From contig NW_003314332.1 of NCBI RefSeq assembly GCF_000143415.4, positions 347,494-411,493 on the forward strand: a stretch of 64,000 nucleotides of DNA, written 5' to 3'. The stretch is from Selaginella moellendorffii. Taxonomy: Eukaryota > Streptophyta > Lycopodiopsida > Selaginellales > Selaginellaceae. The position numbers and the translations under genes were made by a program. Below are positions 45,446 through 59,562 of the stretch, one piece after another (the first letter of the stretch is position 1; every line of letters begins with the position of its first letter). Under the pieces are notes generated by a model. The model did no database searches, was not told where the DNA came from, and saw nothing but the letters and a program-made list of their open reading frames with translations.

Positions 45446-47177
45446 ATGAAGACATTGGCGCTGCCTTGTGGTGCCATGGTGCCACTTTGTCTCGTCCAGG
45501 TAACTGGGTTCTCGTTACTTTGCTTTGTTAACTCGTTAACTTCGCAGAGAGTGAGCGCTTCAGCTGTGGTTTATCCGGTTGGGAGCTTGCACAAGACAGT
45601 GCCAAGACGTTCTGTGAGTGAGTTTATATTCTTTTCTTTGTCTAATTGTGTTGCAAACAGGCTTGCTGCAAAGTTGTATCCACAAAAGCAGCAGCATTTG
45701 ACGATGTTTTCGGTTTTTCTGCGAAAGAAGAAGGATCTGGGATAGAAAATGCGGGTGGTGCCAATGCAGCTCGTGCGAAGAGGAGTAACTGGTAATCCTT
45801 GTCTGCCTTCTCACTTACAATCTTAGTTTTATTTATTTGTTTTCCAGGAGGCAAGGAGGTCTTGTTATCACTTTGATTCTTTCCTCGGTTGTGTTCATCG
45901 CATTTATTTTCGTCGATTCTTTGCTATGGAGAGCTGTCCGACGTTCCAGTGCTACGTTTCTTCTCACAGCTCCATTTGTTTGCTCGCTAGTCGCAACTGG
46001 CTGCCTCGGATCATACTGCGTGCCGCTGCTTGCAAAGCTCAAGGCCCAGCAGATATTTCGAGTAGAGGGCCCGGCTTCGCATCTTTCAAAGGCTGGAACA
46101 CCAACAATGGGTGGCCTGTTCTTTATTCCGGTGGGAGTCGGTGTTGCGAGAGCTGCAACCAGATTTTCGTCCACAGAAGTAGCCGGAGTAGCAGCAGCGA
46201 CCCTGGTTTTTGCAGCTATTGGCCTCCTAGACGATTTTCTGTCGCTGGCGAAGAAGCATAACTATGGAGTTCCAGGACCTTTCAAGTTTCTTCTCGAGGT
46301 TTGCTGATTTTGTTCTCAAGTTTTTTCTTTCAACAAACAAGCTCCTTGTAGGTGGTCAGTGGCGTGTGTTTCTTCTTCTGGCTGGATTCAGCGGGCTTGC
46401 CTTCTCCGTACAAAGTGTATGTCAATGTCAGCTCAAGTTTGGCCGATATCTTCTCTTTTCTTTTTTTCGGTTACAGGAAGAATCTGGTGCCTTTGCCACC
46501 TCCAGTAGGCTTGTGGAATATTGGCAAGTGGTATCTTCCACTCACTGCCTTTTGCTTCGCAGCAATGGCCAACGGTGTCAACCTCACAGACGGTCTGGAT
46601 GGTCTTGCTGGCGGAACTGCTGCTCTGGCTTTTGCGGGAATGGCCGTGGCTGTTCTTCCCATATATCCTGGTAAGCGTAAGCAGCATTGAAAGCTTGCCA
46701 TGACCAGTCTCTCTTCCCTTGCAGCTCTGGGAGTTTTCGGAGCATCCATGGCCGGTGCTTGCGTGGGATTCTTACTGCATAACCGGCACAAAGCGTCCGT
46801 GTTTATGGGAGACACCGGCTCCCTCGCTCTTGGAGCGGCTCTTGCAGCGATGGCCTCATGCACGGGCTTGTTTCTTCCTCTCTTCATTGCATCGGGCGTG
46901 TTTGTCATCGAAACAGTCTCAGTCATGGCTCAGGTAACCAGCACCATCTTTCGTTCTTTCTTCTTCCACTGTCAGCTCTCTTTTCCTATCATAGGTTGCT
47001 TACTTCAGGTATACGAAGAGAGTTCACGGAACTGGACGCCGTTTGCTGCGAATGGCACCCTTCCATCACCATTTGGAGCACCTGGGGATGGAAGAGTTAC
47101 ACATCGTCGCTGGAGCATACCTCGTTTCAGCTCTTCTAGTCACATTCGCTGCTCACGTCGGCCTTATTTCGGCTTGA
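45446..47177 (+). CDS. MRAY: MraY, phospho-N-acetylmuramoyl-pentapeptide transferase (plastid peptidoglycan synthesis)
   Basis: Eight exons: 45446-45499, 45548-45613, 45661-45791, 45848-46298, 46352-46416, 46477-46670, 46725-46933, 46995-47177; 450 aa. The first about 85 aa are Ser/Ala/Val/Arg-rich and look like a plastid transit peptide. The rest is a bacterial-type MraY with about ten membrane segments and all signature motifs: [21 protein letters not shown] (catalytic Asp pair), [21 protein letters not shown] and the APFHHHLE triple-His loop. It moves phospho-MurNAc-pentapeptide from UDP to polyprenyl phosphate, giving lipid I. Bacteria usually have about 360 aa; the extra length is the leader. 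In Physcomitrella, Mur and MraY genes are needed for plastid division (established knowledge). The fifth intron donor (GTATGTC at 46417) was chosen by phase. Confidence 0.95.
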
Positions 47178-47347
47178 AGAGAGGTAAACATCATGCTCGA
47201 GGAGAACCATTACGCGTTTTCTCAATACAGATTACATATATCTTCTGGATCTGAAGATGCATTGACGAAGAGGGGACCGGAGACAAAGAATGAAAAAATG
47301 CTCCTAGGCAACTGTGAGTGAGGTTCTTTCTTTTCCTCTTTTCCTTT

Positions 47348-47954
47348 TCACGCTGTGGTCGAGGCCACTGGGACTTTCTGGTCTTCCCCCGGCTGCACGA
47401 TGACAAAGTTCACAGTCGAGGGAGACCCGCCAGCAACAGGTGATTGATGGGAGGAGTGATCCGGTTTGTGTCTCTTTGCTCCAGATTGCTCCAGATTGCT
47501 GGGGACATGAGGAGCAGCTTCAAATGCCGGGCTGTGATCCGGTGCTCCTCGTCGCGTCTTGGCCAGGAGCACCGTCTCAGCTCGGAGCTGCTTGCAAACT
47601 TCTCGGACTCTCCTGATCCCTGTGACACAAACACAACAGTGAGTCAGACTAGTTGGGGTTGGAAGGAGGGGGGGATATTTTTTCTCATTTTTTCTGGGAT
47701 AGGGGGGAGAGATTTGCCACCCAACCAACCTCGTCTCAGATCCACAGCAGCTGTTGTGTTGTGGTACATTTGGGTCTTCAAAACCTGGAGATGATCAATC
47801 ACCAAACATCAGCAGTTGGAACCCTAAACATGGGAAATCCACACACCTGAATCACAAGAGGCCTCAACTGTTGGACTGCTTGTTCCAGCTCAAAATACCG
47901 GTTTGGTTCGCCTAATAGCTGCTGCTGCTGCTGGTACAAATGTTGCTGCTCCAT
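47348..47954 (-). CDS. Unrecognised 144-aa polyglutamine/coiled-coil protein
   Basis: Three exons on the minus strand, 47954-47847, 47784-47730 and 47619-47348, give 144 aa. The start MEQQHLYQQQQQLLGE is chosen over an in-frame Met 114 bases upstream, which adds an unlikely stretch. After the Gln run come amphipathic helices (ELEQAVQQLRPLVIQVLK, then RRVREVCKQLRAETVLLAK) and a polar, Pro/Ser-rich tail. No membrane segment or signal peptide. I do not recognise the family; the splice phases fit and the helical part has no stops, so I take it as a real gene. It is convergent with MraY, 170 bp between stops. Confidence 0.65.
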
Positions 47955-48535
47955 CCCCCACCTCCAATTGCGATTCCACACAAAACCCACCCAAAACACT
48001 GGGAGGAAAAAAGCCCTACCTAAAAAGCTATTCCTCTTTCCCCTTGGATAAATAAAAGAAATAGCCAAGGAATTTATTTCTCTCCTCTCTACAGCTTTTA
48101 TGATATAGTAATCACACTTTAATCAAGTGGCACTTGAAACACTTCCAAGATCTATATACCAGCTAGCATACGTTTCATGCTAAACTTACTTGCCACCCTC
48201 CTTGATCTGGATCATCGCTATAACGTTTGTTTGTCACCAAAATATTTGTGCAACGCTTTGATCAACACCTTGTCTACAAACAGCTTCTTCAGATCGAGTC
48301 TGGAACCGGGCTCACGATTTGCCCTTGATCCGACCCAAACCTTCTGTTTTGTTTAAACTCTTGATCGATCTCGTCATGGCATACTTCCGGCTATCTGCAT
48401 TGTAAGCTTGATCTAGTCTTTCCCAAAATCAGGTTCTGCAACCGTGGCCTCCAGCCAAAACTCTTTACACCATCTTCATCTTCAAGAGAAGGAATAGCTT
48501 TGGTCCATTCAAACTATTCAACAGTTGGGAAGGTT
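47955..48535. other. Intergenic region between two minus-strand genes
   Basis: About 580 bp; holds the promoter of the 144-aa gene and the 3' UTR of the Nol12-like gene. No other feature seen. Confidence 0.5.
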
Positions 48536-49187
48536 TCATGGAAGCGTCAGCTTTTGGATTTTTTGGGATTTGTGACTGGTTTTCTTCTTGCCGCTCGGAC
48601 GAGCCCTCGACTTTACATCACCGTCTTCGATCGGGCATGTATTCACCACGGTCCTTGTCTGATCGTCTTCGTAAACCACTGTTTCTGTGACAGGGAACAA
48701 CATTATTAGAGAGGAATGGTTCCTTGTCTAGCACACCTTCCAGATTATCGCCTTCCGCTTGGTCGTCAACTTCCTCGGGATCATGAGAACTCTCGGGATC
48801 TTGTTGCAATCCAAGCGCTTGTTTTCTGAGCAGCCGCCTCTGTGAGGCAAAAACAATAGACTAGAAGTTAGACAAACCTTGATGCAAGAGCTCTGCGCAG
48901 AAGACGGGATTGATCTAAGATTCGTCTCTAGAAATGTTTTACCTCTTGCCTCGCCGCGAGTTTTTTCTTCCTCTCCTTTGCTTGCTGCTGCATAGCCCCT
49001 GCCTTGCGCCTCTGATTCTTTCTCTTCCTGAATCCCGTCAGGAACTCCCTACAGACAACACAAGCCCAGCCTCGCATTCTCGCTGCCGCTCCAAAATCCA
49101 CACTTACCTGCGCTTGGCCTCGTCGAATTCCACGACAAGCCCCTTGTCGCGCCGCGCGCGCTTGGCGCCACCCCCCGGCCTCGCCAT
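48536..49187 (-). CDS. Nol12/Rrp17-like nucleolar rRNA-processing protein
   Basis: Four exons on the minus strand, 49187-49108, 49048-48943, 48839-48737 and 48684-48536, give 145 aa. Exon 1 ends in LVVEFDEAKRR, and exon 2 continues EFLTGFRKRKNQRR, the Nol12/Rrp17 family signature, followed by a very basic helix (AKERKKKLAARQERRLLRK). The last intron (48685-48736) is also open if retained, but splicing it gives ETVVYEDDQTRTVV, close to the conserved C-terminal Val/Thr strand of the family. The tail is Lys-rich (GKKKTSHKSQK), a likely nucleolar signal. Yeast Rrp17 is a 5'-3' exonuclease in pre-60S maturation (established knowledge). Start codons of this gene and GH1 are 243 bp apart, divergent. 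Confidence 0.85.
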
Positions 49188-49430
49188 AGCCGAGCTGCCC
49201 TAAAACCCTCACCTTGCCCCGTCAGCCCTAAGTTTCAAACGCATCTATCAAATCCACCACGTGGGATAAAGTGAGGCAAATGCCAGTCAGAAGTTCTGGC
49301 ACGAGCTTTTTGGAAGCGCTAGGGCGGTGGAGGGCGTCTTGTGCGTCGCATTCCTGGTGAGTTCTCAATCCAGGCGATCGATGTGGTAGATTTTGGGGCG
49401 CTGATGGGAGAATGTGATGTAGATTGAGCA

Positions 49431-51680
<2,250 letters not shown>

Positions 51681-51843
51681 ACTTCCTCTTAAGCTAATCC
51701 AATCCTAGATTTTTCACGTTTAAATGCTTGAAACCCTAGCAATGGCAAGGTATTGAGTGTCTCTCACGCATTCTTCCAGCCACCGCCGCGCAGCGGGCGA
51801 TCGATCGATGATAGGGCAATGATCACGGCGAATTGCGACGAGG

Positions 51844-54534
51844 ATGGAGCAGCGGGCCCATCAGCCGAGGGCAATCGGTGACTACATCACCAGCCAGGAG
51901 ATTGGAGCAGGGTCTTTTGCGGTGGTGTGGAAGGCGCGGCACAAAATCACAGGGCATGAGGTCGCGATCAAGGAGATTGGCACTGAGAAGCTCAATAAGA
52001 AGCTCCAGGAGAGCCTCCTGTCGGAGATCTCCATCCTCAAGAAGGCGAATCATCCAAATATCATCCGCTTGCATGCTATTGTCGAGGTACTGTTTGAGCG
52101 CTTGTGTGAGGGATTTTTCTTCCTTTTTCGCTGTGAATGAATGGCATGGATTCGCAGGCTCCCGATCGCATCTATCTAATTTTGGAGTACTGCGCTGGTG
52201 GAGATTTGGCTGGCTACATTCATCGCCATGGCAAAGTTGGTGAATCGGCTGCCAGGAATATCATGCAACAGCTTGGTATGTGGAAGAATTCCTAGTTCTA
52301 ACGAGGGAATCTAAAGGTTTTGATGGATAGGTTCTGGCCTCCAAGTTCTTCGGAAGAACAACTTGATCCACAGAGACTTAAAGCCTCAGGTATGCTTTCA
52401 AGAGTCCAGTTCTTCGCCACTGTTTTACTTCTTTGATTGAGGACAGAACTTACTGCTATCAACAAACGATCACAATGCTGTTCTCAAGATTGCTGACTTT
52501 GGATTTGCGCGGTATAGCTCTCCCTTCCTTGCTCCATGTTTCTATATCTTGTTTCTTTGCTTGCAGGTCACTGCAACCTCAAGGTATGGCGGAGACGCTT
52601 TGTGGCTCACCTTTGTACATGGCTCCGGAGATCTTACATTGTCAAAAATATGATGCAAAGGTACGTGTCTATGTCGTGTAGAGGCTGCTTTGCTCACCAG
52701 CCATTCCTTGTACAGGCTGACTTATGGAGCGTTGGGGCTATCCTCTATCAGCTTGTTCTCGGAAGGCCGCCATTTTCCGGAAATAATCATGTCCAGGTAG
52801 GTAAGCTATAATCCTTGAAGCAAAGTCTTAACTTTCGTTGTTTCTTCGTGTTATAGCTTTTGCAAAACATAACAAAGAATGAGGTCCAGTTCCCTCATGC
52901 AGCTCAGCTTCATCCTGATTGCATTGATATGTGCCGTAAATTGCTTCGACGGAATCCAGGTTGGCATCTCAATGTAGAATTTCTTTGCCTGACACACCTT
53001 TGTGTGTGTAGTTGAGCGTCTTTCGTTTGAGGAGTTCTTTAACCATCCCTTTATGAGGTAAGAAGTTAGTTGGATTTCCTCAAGTGCTTGAAATTTCTGT
53101 CTGTTCCCGTAGGCCAAGCTCGTTGAGGCCGTTTCATAAAGCCACTCATACGGACGTGGACTCCTTGGATTCTCATCAGGAAGATTGTTTCCCTTTCCTG
53201 ATTGATGAGGAACCGCAAGGCACAATCGATATTCCTGTAAAGCAGCCACCGCAAACTCGAATCACAGGCGTGAAGCTATCAAATTCACCTCCTAATCTGT
53301 TCAAGGAGCAACGAGGCATTCCAGATCATGAAGAAACTGGGAAGGTTTATCATATGGCAGAGGCTGAGGCTTGCCAGGACGCTGAAGGATCCAGTTCTCC
53401 AAGAACAGGTGCTTATGTTTTTTAATTTCCTTTCTCCAAGCTCATTGTTTTATCTTTCCCTTCCGTTTTTTTTTTTTTTTTTTCAGTGGTGGATTCAATG
53501 GAGTATATAGAGCGAGACTATGTGGTAGTAAAACGGTTCACTTCACCAGAAGCACTGTCGCTAACATTCAGTGCCTCTCCGAATGACCAGCATGGAAGCA
53601 AAGGAGGATCACCTCATAAGAACTTTACAAAGTCTTCATCGCCAGTTCTACATGCTCCTCTTTCCGGTGGTGCTGGCAGTCGAGGTTCCACACCACCAGG
53701 TTTGTCTGAAGGATACCATCATCCTGATTCTGGCGACACGCTTGAAGCACCATCTCCTCACCCCGCAACGAGGATATCTTCGCTGCAGTGTTGTGCTCGC
53801 TTGGTGGCCGAGCTAGCCACAGATAAGGTTCGTTTATACTTGTTTTACTTTTTGGTGTGGAGCCCCTGGTTTTGCAGTTCAACTCTGGCCATCCTTTGGA
53901 ATCACTCTCTGTGCATTTGATATGCCTTGCGATTTGGAAGGAAGCGTTGCAAGTGTGCCATGCCTGGGCAGCACCGGCAACTGGTCCCCGAGGCTTGGGA
54001 ATGCCCAGAGATCAAGAAGGCGCTGCCACTTGCACGCAAGTAGAACACGAGTTTTCTCTCGCAGTTGATCGAGGTGATGGTTATGCTGCTCACTTGCGAA
54101 GCATGGACGGTAAGCGATCCAGACACTATATCTCGTTTTCATTCCAACTTACTCTTTCGATTCTCCAGGGAGCGTGGAGATGCCAGACGCAGTCGAGATC
54201 ATCTTCCAGGCAGCCCTGACAGTCGGCCGAGCTGGAGCGGTAAGCTCTCAAGTTTCCAAGTTTCTTCCAAAGATTTAGAGCTTTCTCTCACAATCTCGCT
54301 TTCTCACAGGTGGAAGAGCTCATGGGAAACGTAGCAAACGCAAGCGTGGCTTATGGAAAAGCCGTGACTTTCCTCTACTTCCTACTCGTGGAGGGCCCTT
54401 GTTTGCAGCTAAATCCACCCCTGGCACTGACGCTCGGGGACAGGCAACGATTAAAACGCTACGCTGATATGATAAATGCGCGACTAAAAACGTGTACAGC
54501 ACAAAGGGACCTCCCACAAGCTGGGAGAAGTTAA
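51844..54534 (+). CDS. ATG1: ATG1 serine/threonine kinase (autophagy initiation)
   Basis: Thirteen exons: 51844-52086, 52158-52275, 52331-52389, 52447-52511, 52567-52660, 52716-52796, 52857-52959, 53012-53057, 53113-53408, 53487-53827, 53878-54109, 54169-54239, 54310-54534; 657 aa. The kinase domain (about 12-270) has IGAGSFAVVW, the VAIKEI lysine, HRDLKPQN, DFGFAR and MAPEIL, all catalytic residues kept. A Ser/Pro-rich linker carries DYVVV, a conserved motif of plant ATG1, and short acidic-hydrophobic sites that may bind ATG8. The C-terminus (about 435-640) is the helical tMIT region that binds ATG13. ATG1 with ATG13, ATG11 and ATG101 starts autophagosome formation under TOR and SnRK1 control (established knowledge). 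Confidence 0.96.
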
Positions 54535-54787
54535 AAAGAGTGAAGAACAAATCACGGGCCACAGCACGGTGGTGGTAATGTATAGAGACGTACCATGTAA
54601 TGTAAATAGTAATAATCCACGATAAGCTAACGGCTTTGTTGTGAGCCGTTGAAATCTCAGATGTGGCATCGACGGTGGAGGAGCTATTTTTGGGGTGGGA
54701 CGGGCTGACGTGCGGAAGACGGGCCGTCGTTGACGGACGTCACATAGACTTACGGCCGAGGGGAAAAACATTTTGGAGGTCTCGGCT

Positions 54788-57700
54788 ATGGCGGAGGACG
54801 CTGCCGAGAGGCGCATGGAGCGGCCGCTATTCGGAGTCTCGCCCCCGACGCCTACTGCGAGGTGAGCAATCGAAATCTTTCCTCCAATGTGTATCGCGGT
54901 AGCGCCGTCGCTCGCCGTGATTCTGGCGCTGGCAGCTGTGCTGTGCGAGTAGCTTGCGAGGGGATGTGATCTTCGGGGTTGTAGGGGTTTAGCGGCATCG
55001 CATTGGATGGCCATTGCTCTAATTTCTCTCCTCCTTGCAGCTCCGCGGGTCCAACCCTTGCCGTCCAGGGAAATTATGCGAGCATAGATTGGCATGGCCT
55101 AGCCCAGAAGAGGCCAGCGATTTCAGGTACCAGTGCTGGGCCGCCTCGCCCTGCTGTTAGCACAAGCACCGCAGCCGTGTCTGGATCGAGCTCTCACAGG
55201 CACCTCTGTAGGCCATGGGACTGTGGGGATTTACTGAGGCGTCTATCCACGTTTAGAACCAGCAACTGGAATGCCCAGGTAAGGAGTTTAGTTTTTTTTT
55301 CTGTGCTTTCTCTTTGCTTTTCCTGTTCTTAGAATCCTTGACAGCTTGAGCATAGATAGATTTACTTGGAAAAGTTCTTACTGCTCGAGGAAAAGCTAAT
55401 ACCCTCTCGTTTTGGGATTTCCTAGGTGATCGGTCCGGCCGTTTGCGCAAGGAAAGGCTGGGTCAATGTTGACGTTGATATGATCGCGTGTGAGGGGTGT
55501 GACACGCATCTCAGCTTCGCATTACCACTGCAGACTGAAGGTACTAGCAATCAATTGTCAAACATGCTTGAATCGGCGCTTCGTACGTTGTAGTTGAAGC
55601 TGCCTCAGAATCGTTTCGGAAGCAGCTGGAAACCAGCCATCAGAGGTCTTGTCCATGGAAGGGGAATGCGTGCTCCGAGTCCCTGGCACAATTCCCAAGC
55701 TCTGCTATGGCTTTGATTGGTGGTTACAATGATCGGTGTGACGCGCTGCTTCAACTTCCTAGTCTTCCGGTTGTCTCAACTTTTGCAGTTGATCAGATGA
55801 GGCTGTCCAGAGGTCCTCAGATTGAGCGCCTGCTTTCACTGCCTGCCATGCATTTCCCGGAAAGAAATGGAGCGGGACCATTGACAGATGACTTTGTCAA
55901 GGTACAGTGGATAGTTTTTCTACAGTGTCCGGATTGTCACTAACAAATCATGGGCTTTCCATCTGCAGGCACAGAGGATCATAAGCTTTTGTGGCTGGGA
56001 AGCTCGGTTGCTCCCACACGCTGGAGATCTCGAAGACTACTCAGCCCACTCTTCACGAAAGCCTAACAAGGCTTCTGCGTCCCTCAAGCGGGCGAAGCGG
56101 ACCATGCCAAGATCTGATAAAGAAGGTGACAGCAGGGGAGCCAGACAGACCGCTTCGACGCTCTTGGAATGTGTCTACTGCGGAGCCAGCGTTCCTATTT
56201 TACGCTTTCAGACAGTTGCTCGTCCGGGTGGCGGAAGTACAGGTTCCGAGTATCCATCGTCGGACAACAAAAGTCTTCCCCTAGTTCGAGGAGCCAGCGC
56301 AGCGAGTAGCATCGACATTTACAAGAGAAGGCAGCGGTTGGAAGGTGGTGAAGCTGGCGAAGCGACAGAGCAGAAGCCACCATCGCTGAGTATCACAGCA
56401 GCAAGGGCCTCGCCAACCAACTTGAATGTCACTCCTGTAGCACGACCAGAACAGCAGCCGGAGGGAAGTGAGATGGGAGATTGCGGTGTAGCATCTTACG
56501 AGTCGAGAGGGCCACGGGATGATCACCAGGGAACAGCAGCTCAGGGTGACAGTTCCACGTACGTGCCACAGCTCAGGGCTGAGAGCGCTGGGGGTACGAA
56601 TGGAGATTTTGACAATGAAGACGAGGGAAAGAACGCTGCCGAATCCTCAAAACGCAAGCGCGTGCCAGAGAGCCTAGCAGCTGATCAGCACTCTCTTGGA
56701 ATGGCTGTCAGTGGCAACGCTGCTACGTGCGAGCAGGAAGGCGAGACCGAAGACCGGAAGAACAAGAAGGTCTGCATTGGGCCGGCAACCGCCATTGAAC
56801 GGACTGTTAGCCTTGAAGTCCCTGACAACACTTACAACAGGAGTGCGAGAAGCTTGCCAGTACGTCAGGAGAACCTGCGAAGAAGAGTCACCAGAGAGTA
56901 TCCATGCTCGTCGTCCGTGAATGCCATAGATACCTGCTTCCAGAACAAGATGGAAGACTCTATGGACAGCGTGGAGTTCGCTCCCCAGGATGATGCCCAG
57001 CAGCACACTGCTGCAAGTGGATATACAGAGAACGAGTGGCTGTTTGACGAGCCCAACAGTACTGTTCAAGGACAACAGAGCAACTCTTATGCGCCGGCGG
57101 CTATCCAAGAACAGGCGACCGGGGAAACTAATGCTGCTGTTATCAGCACTGGCACTGCTACTGGATGCGGTGGAAGCGTCGGTATGGCAGGCATTCGACT
57201 CGGCAGTCAGAGGGTTCAGAGCAACGAGGCTGATATTCAAGGAGCGGAGTTATCTGAACTTCAGACCGAGAGTGTCGCGGGAGAACCAGCTGACGCCGTG
57301 GTAGACGCAGTAGTGGATCAAGGTGACCCTGGCCTCGTTTGCGACTCAACGCCTCTAACAGCAGCCCAGGACTGTGCCGGTGGTGGGGACGAGTCAGGGG
57401 AAAGTGGCTCCAAAGCGAGCCTAAGGCCACGCAATGGGTTTTCAGAAGAGCGAACCATAGACACGACAAATGCCGTGGTGACTGGGTGCTCCATAGGAAC
57501 TATAGCGAAAGAGATGACGGAGGGGTCCGTGGAGGTGGCAGCAGTCGGTGATAACGTTCGAGCCGTCAATGTTAACAGTGCTCCAACAGGTACTTACCAT
57601 TTCCTTTGATTGACTGACTTGTTTCTGAATGGAAACTCTGGAACAGTGAAAGAAGCCGAAGACACGCTTTTCGATCCGATTCGTTGCCATCGGAGCTTCT

Positions 57701-58010
57701 GTCCTTGGGTGAACGGCCTCGTTTTATCGGCTGCGAATGGCACGTTTGGCCCGGGGCCTGTTTACTGCGGGTGGCAGCTAACTGTGGATGCCTTGGATGC
57801 TTTTCACCAGCAGGAGAACGCCTCTGCCGGAGTGACCGAGTCGGAATCTACAGCCTCGATGTGCAAGGTAAAGAAGAATGAAAAGTTTCTACTCGTGAGA
57901 TTACTTAACTCTGTATGGTTTTGTTTCAGGATGATGGCCGTGGACGAATTTTTGCTCAGGGAAGCTCATCGCAGCCTTGCAACGGGAGTAGCAGGCTGGA
58001 GCCCAATTGA
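54788..58010 (+). CDS. C3HC zinc-finger protein, ZC3HC1 (NIPA)/ILP1-like
   Basis: Seven exons, 54788-54861, 55041-55278, 55426-55540, 55594-55901, 55969-57589, 57647-57867 and 57930-58010, give 885 aa. The zf-C3HC domain (about 80-170) has LCRPWDCGDLLRRLSTF, CARKGW, CEGCD and HQRSCPW. A second, Rsm1-like half is split: CVYCGA in exon 5 and HRSFCPWV in exon 6, with about 430 aa of polar, probably disordered sequence between. That layout fits the plant ILP1-type proteins; animal and yeast relatives are nuclear-basket proteins. Precise function here is inferred only. Exon 5 (1.6 kb) is unusually long for this window. Convergent with the Fe-SOD gene, stops 207 bp apart. Confidence 0.88.
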
Positions 58011-58217
58011 TGGCTTGAAGTTGTGAATCACACTAAGTGGTAACTCTCTTACCAGTAAAGTTCCATTGGATCATTATCTACTTTTTAGAAGAGCATTGGT
58101 GCTGATTGTTCATACATGTAGTTGATTTGTTTTTAACACACTTGATTGAGGAGAGCAACTACTGCATCACAAACAAACATTCTTTTTTATTCTCTCTTTT
58201 ACTAGCTCAGAGACAGA

Positions 58218-59331
58218 CTAGAGTTTGGCAGTAGCAGTTTCCAAGCGAGCATTGACAGTGTCCCAGTTGACAAGCTCTCTCAGGAACGTCTCCACGTAAT
58301 CTGGGCGGCGGTTCTGTAATCAAATCATGGTCAGCTTCTTACTTTGATCGGTTGTTGCTAAAGCTAACCTGGAAATCCAGATAGTACGCGTGCTGGAGAA
58401 GAAAGAAGATGATAAGAAGCGAAGAAAACGAAGAGAAAGCTTACCTCCCAGACGTCGAGGACGAGCAGTGGCTGCAAGGTCACGGCCATTAGAACTGGAC
58501 AAGATCGAGAGAGGGAGGGAAAGAGAGCAAACTTACAGTCTCCCCGGACACGAGTGGATTCACCGCGTTGGCTGTTTTCTGGACGATCAGCTTCCCGTCC
58601 TTGACTGCAAGCAAGAGGGACGAGATTGTTTGCGTGGAGGAGAGAGAAGATCGAGCTTACGGGAGAGCCAGGCCCATCCGGATCCAAACTGTGTAGTGGC
58701 GGCGGTTTTAAACTCCTTGACGAAGTTGTCGTAGGAGCCGAGGTCCCGGTTGATCAAGCCGGAGATATCGCCACTGGGAGCCTTGCCCCCTTTGGCTGTC
58801 ATGGAGTGGAAGAAGAAGTCGTGGTTCCATGCCTGCCAAAGAGACAATTGTGAGAGATCTCTTCTCGAGACAATGGAGAAAGAACTAAGCTATAGACCTG
58901 CGCGGCATTGTTGAAAGATGGCTGGGCGTTTCCACCGCCATAAGTTTTGGTGATGATGTCTTCCAGCTTGAGGCTCTCGAGCTCCGTCCCAGAGATTTGC
59001 TTGTTGAGGTTGTCAATGTATGCGCGCTGGTGCTTCCCCCAGTGGAACTCCAGCGTCGTCTTGCTCATGAATGGCTCCAGCGCATTCTAGAACACACAGC
59101 CGAGAAAAGAAAGGAGGAAATCCAATCGATCGCAATCGCGCAGCGCGTTACCATCTCGTAGGGGAGCGGCGGGAGCTCGAATTTGGCAACCACGGCAGAC
59201 ATTCTTCCCGACGATCTCGCCCTCCTTCTGCTCCTCACTGCGATCGCTCTCCCTGTGATCGATCCCAGCGATGGCGATGGCGGCGAGCGCGTGTGTGGCA
59301 CAACCCCTAGGCCTATCGCTGCCTGCGCCAT
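58218..59331 (-). CDS. FSD: Iron superoxide dismutase, probably plastid-targeted
   Basis: Seven exons on the minus strand, 59331-59152, 59086-58898, 58832-58661, 58604-58537, 58471-58445, 58392-58369 and 58313-58218, encode 251 aa. Metal ligands are His75 (EFHWGKH), His127 (WNHDFF), Asp209 and His213 ([13 protein letters not shown]). The core from [10 protein letters not shown] to the C-terminus NARLETA matches plant Fe-SOD. It converts superoxide to peroxide and oxygen. The start at 59331 adds 43 residues rich in Ser, Arg and Pro, like a transit peptide; a second Met (59202) directly before the mature protein could give a cytosolic form. The two tiny exons (27 and 24 bp) are supported by exact phase and conservation. 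Divergent from the RBM7-like gene, 231 bp between starts. Confidence 0.95.
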
Positions 59332-59562
59332 ATCTTCCACGAGCAATGTACTACCTATGTACTAGCAAGAAATTTTCTATTTACACGCAGCGTACTTCAA
59401 AAATGGTAGTACTACTTCTATCCAACGGCTGCAAATGGACGGCAGCGATGTGCCCTAAATTTAAGCCCTTTCCTTAAAACTGGATAGCATATTCGCATCT
59501 CGTGCCTTTTTCTAGGGTTCTTGGTGTGGGCAAAAGGGTAAATTGCTATTTAGGGTTCCGCG

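Noticed and set aside
46014-46261. Alternate-frame ORFs inside the MraY exon
   Set aside because: Shadows of the MraY coding strand.
48618-48809. Intron-retained C-terminus of the Nol12-like gene
   Set aside because: Splicing 48685-48736 restores a conserved-type C-terminus and has good GT/AG sites.
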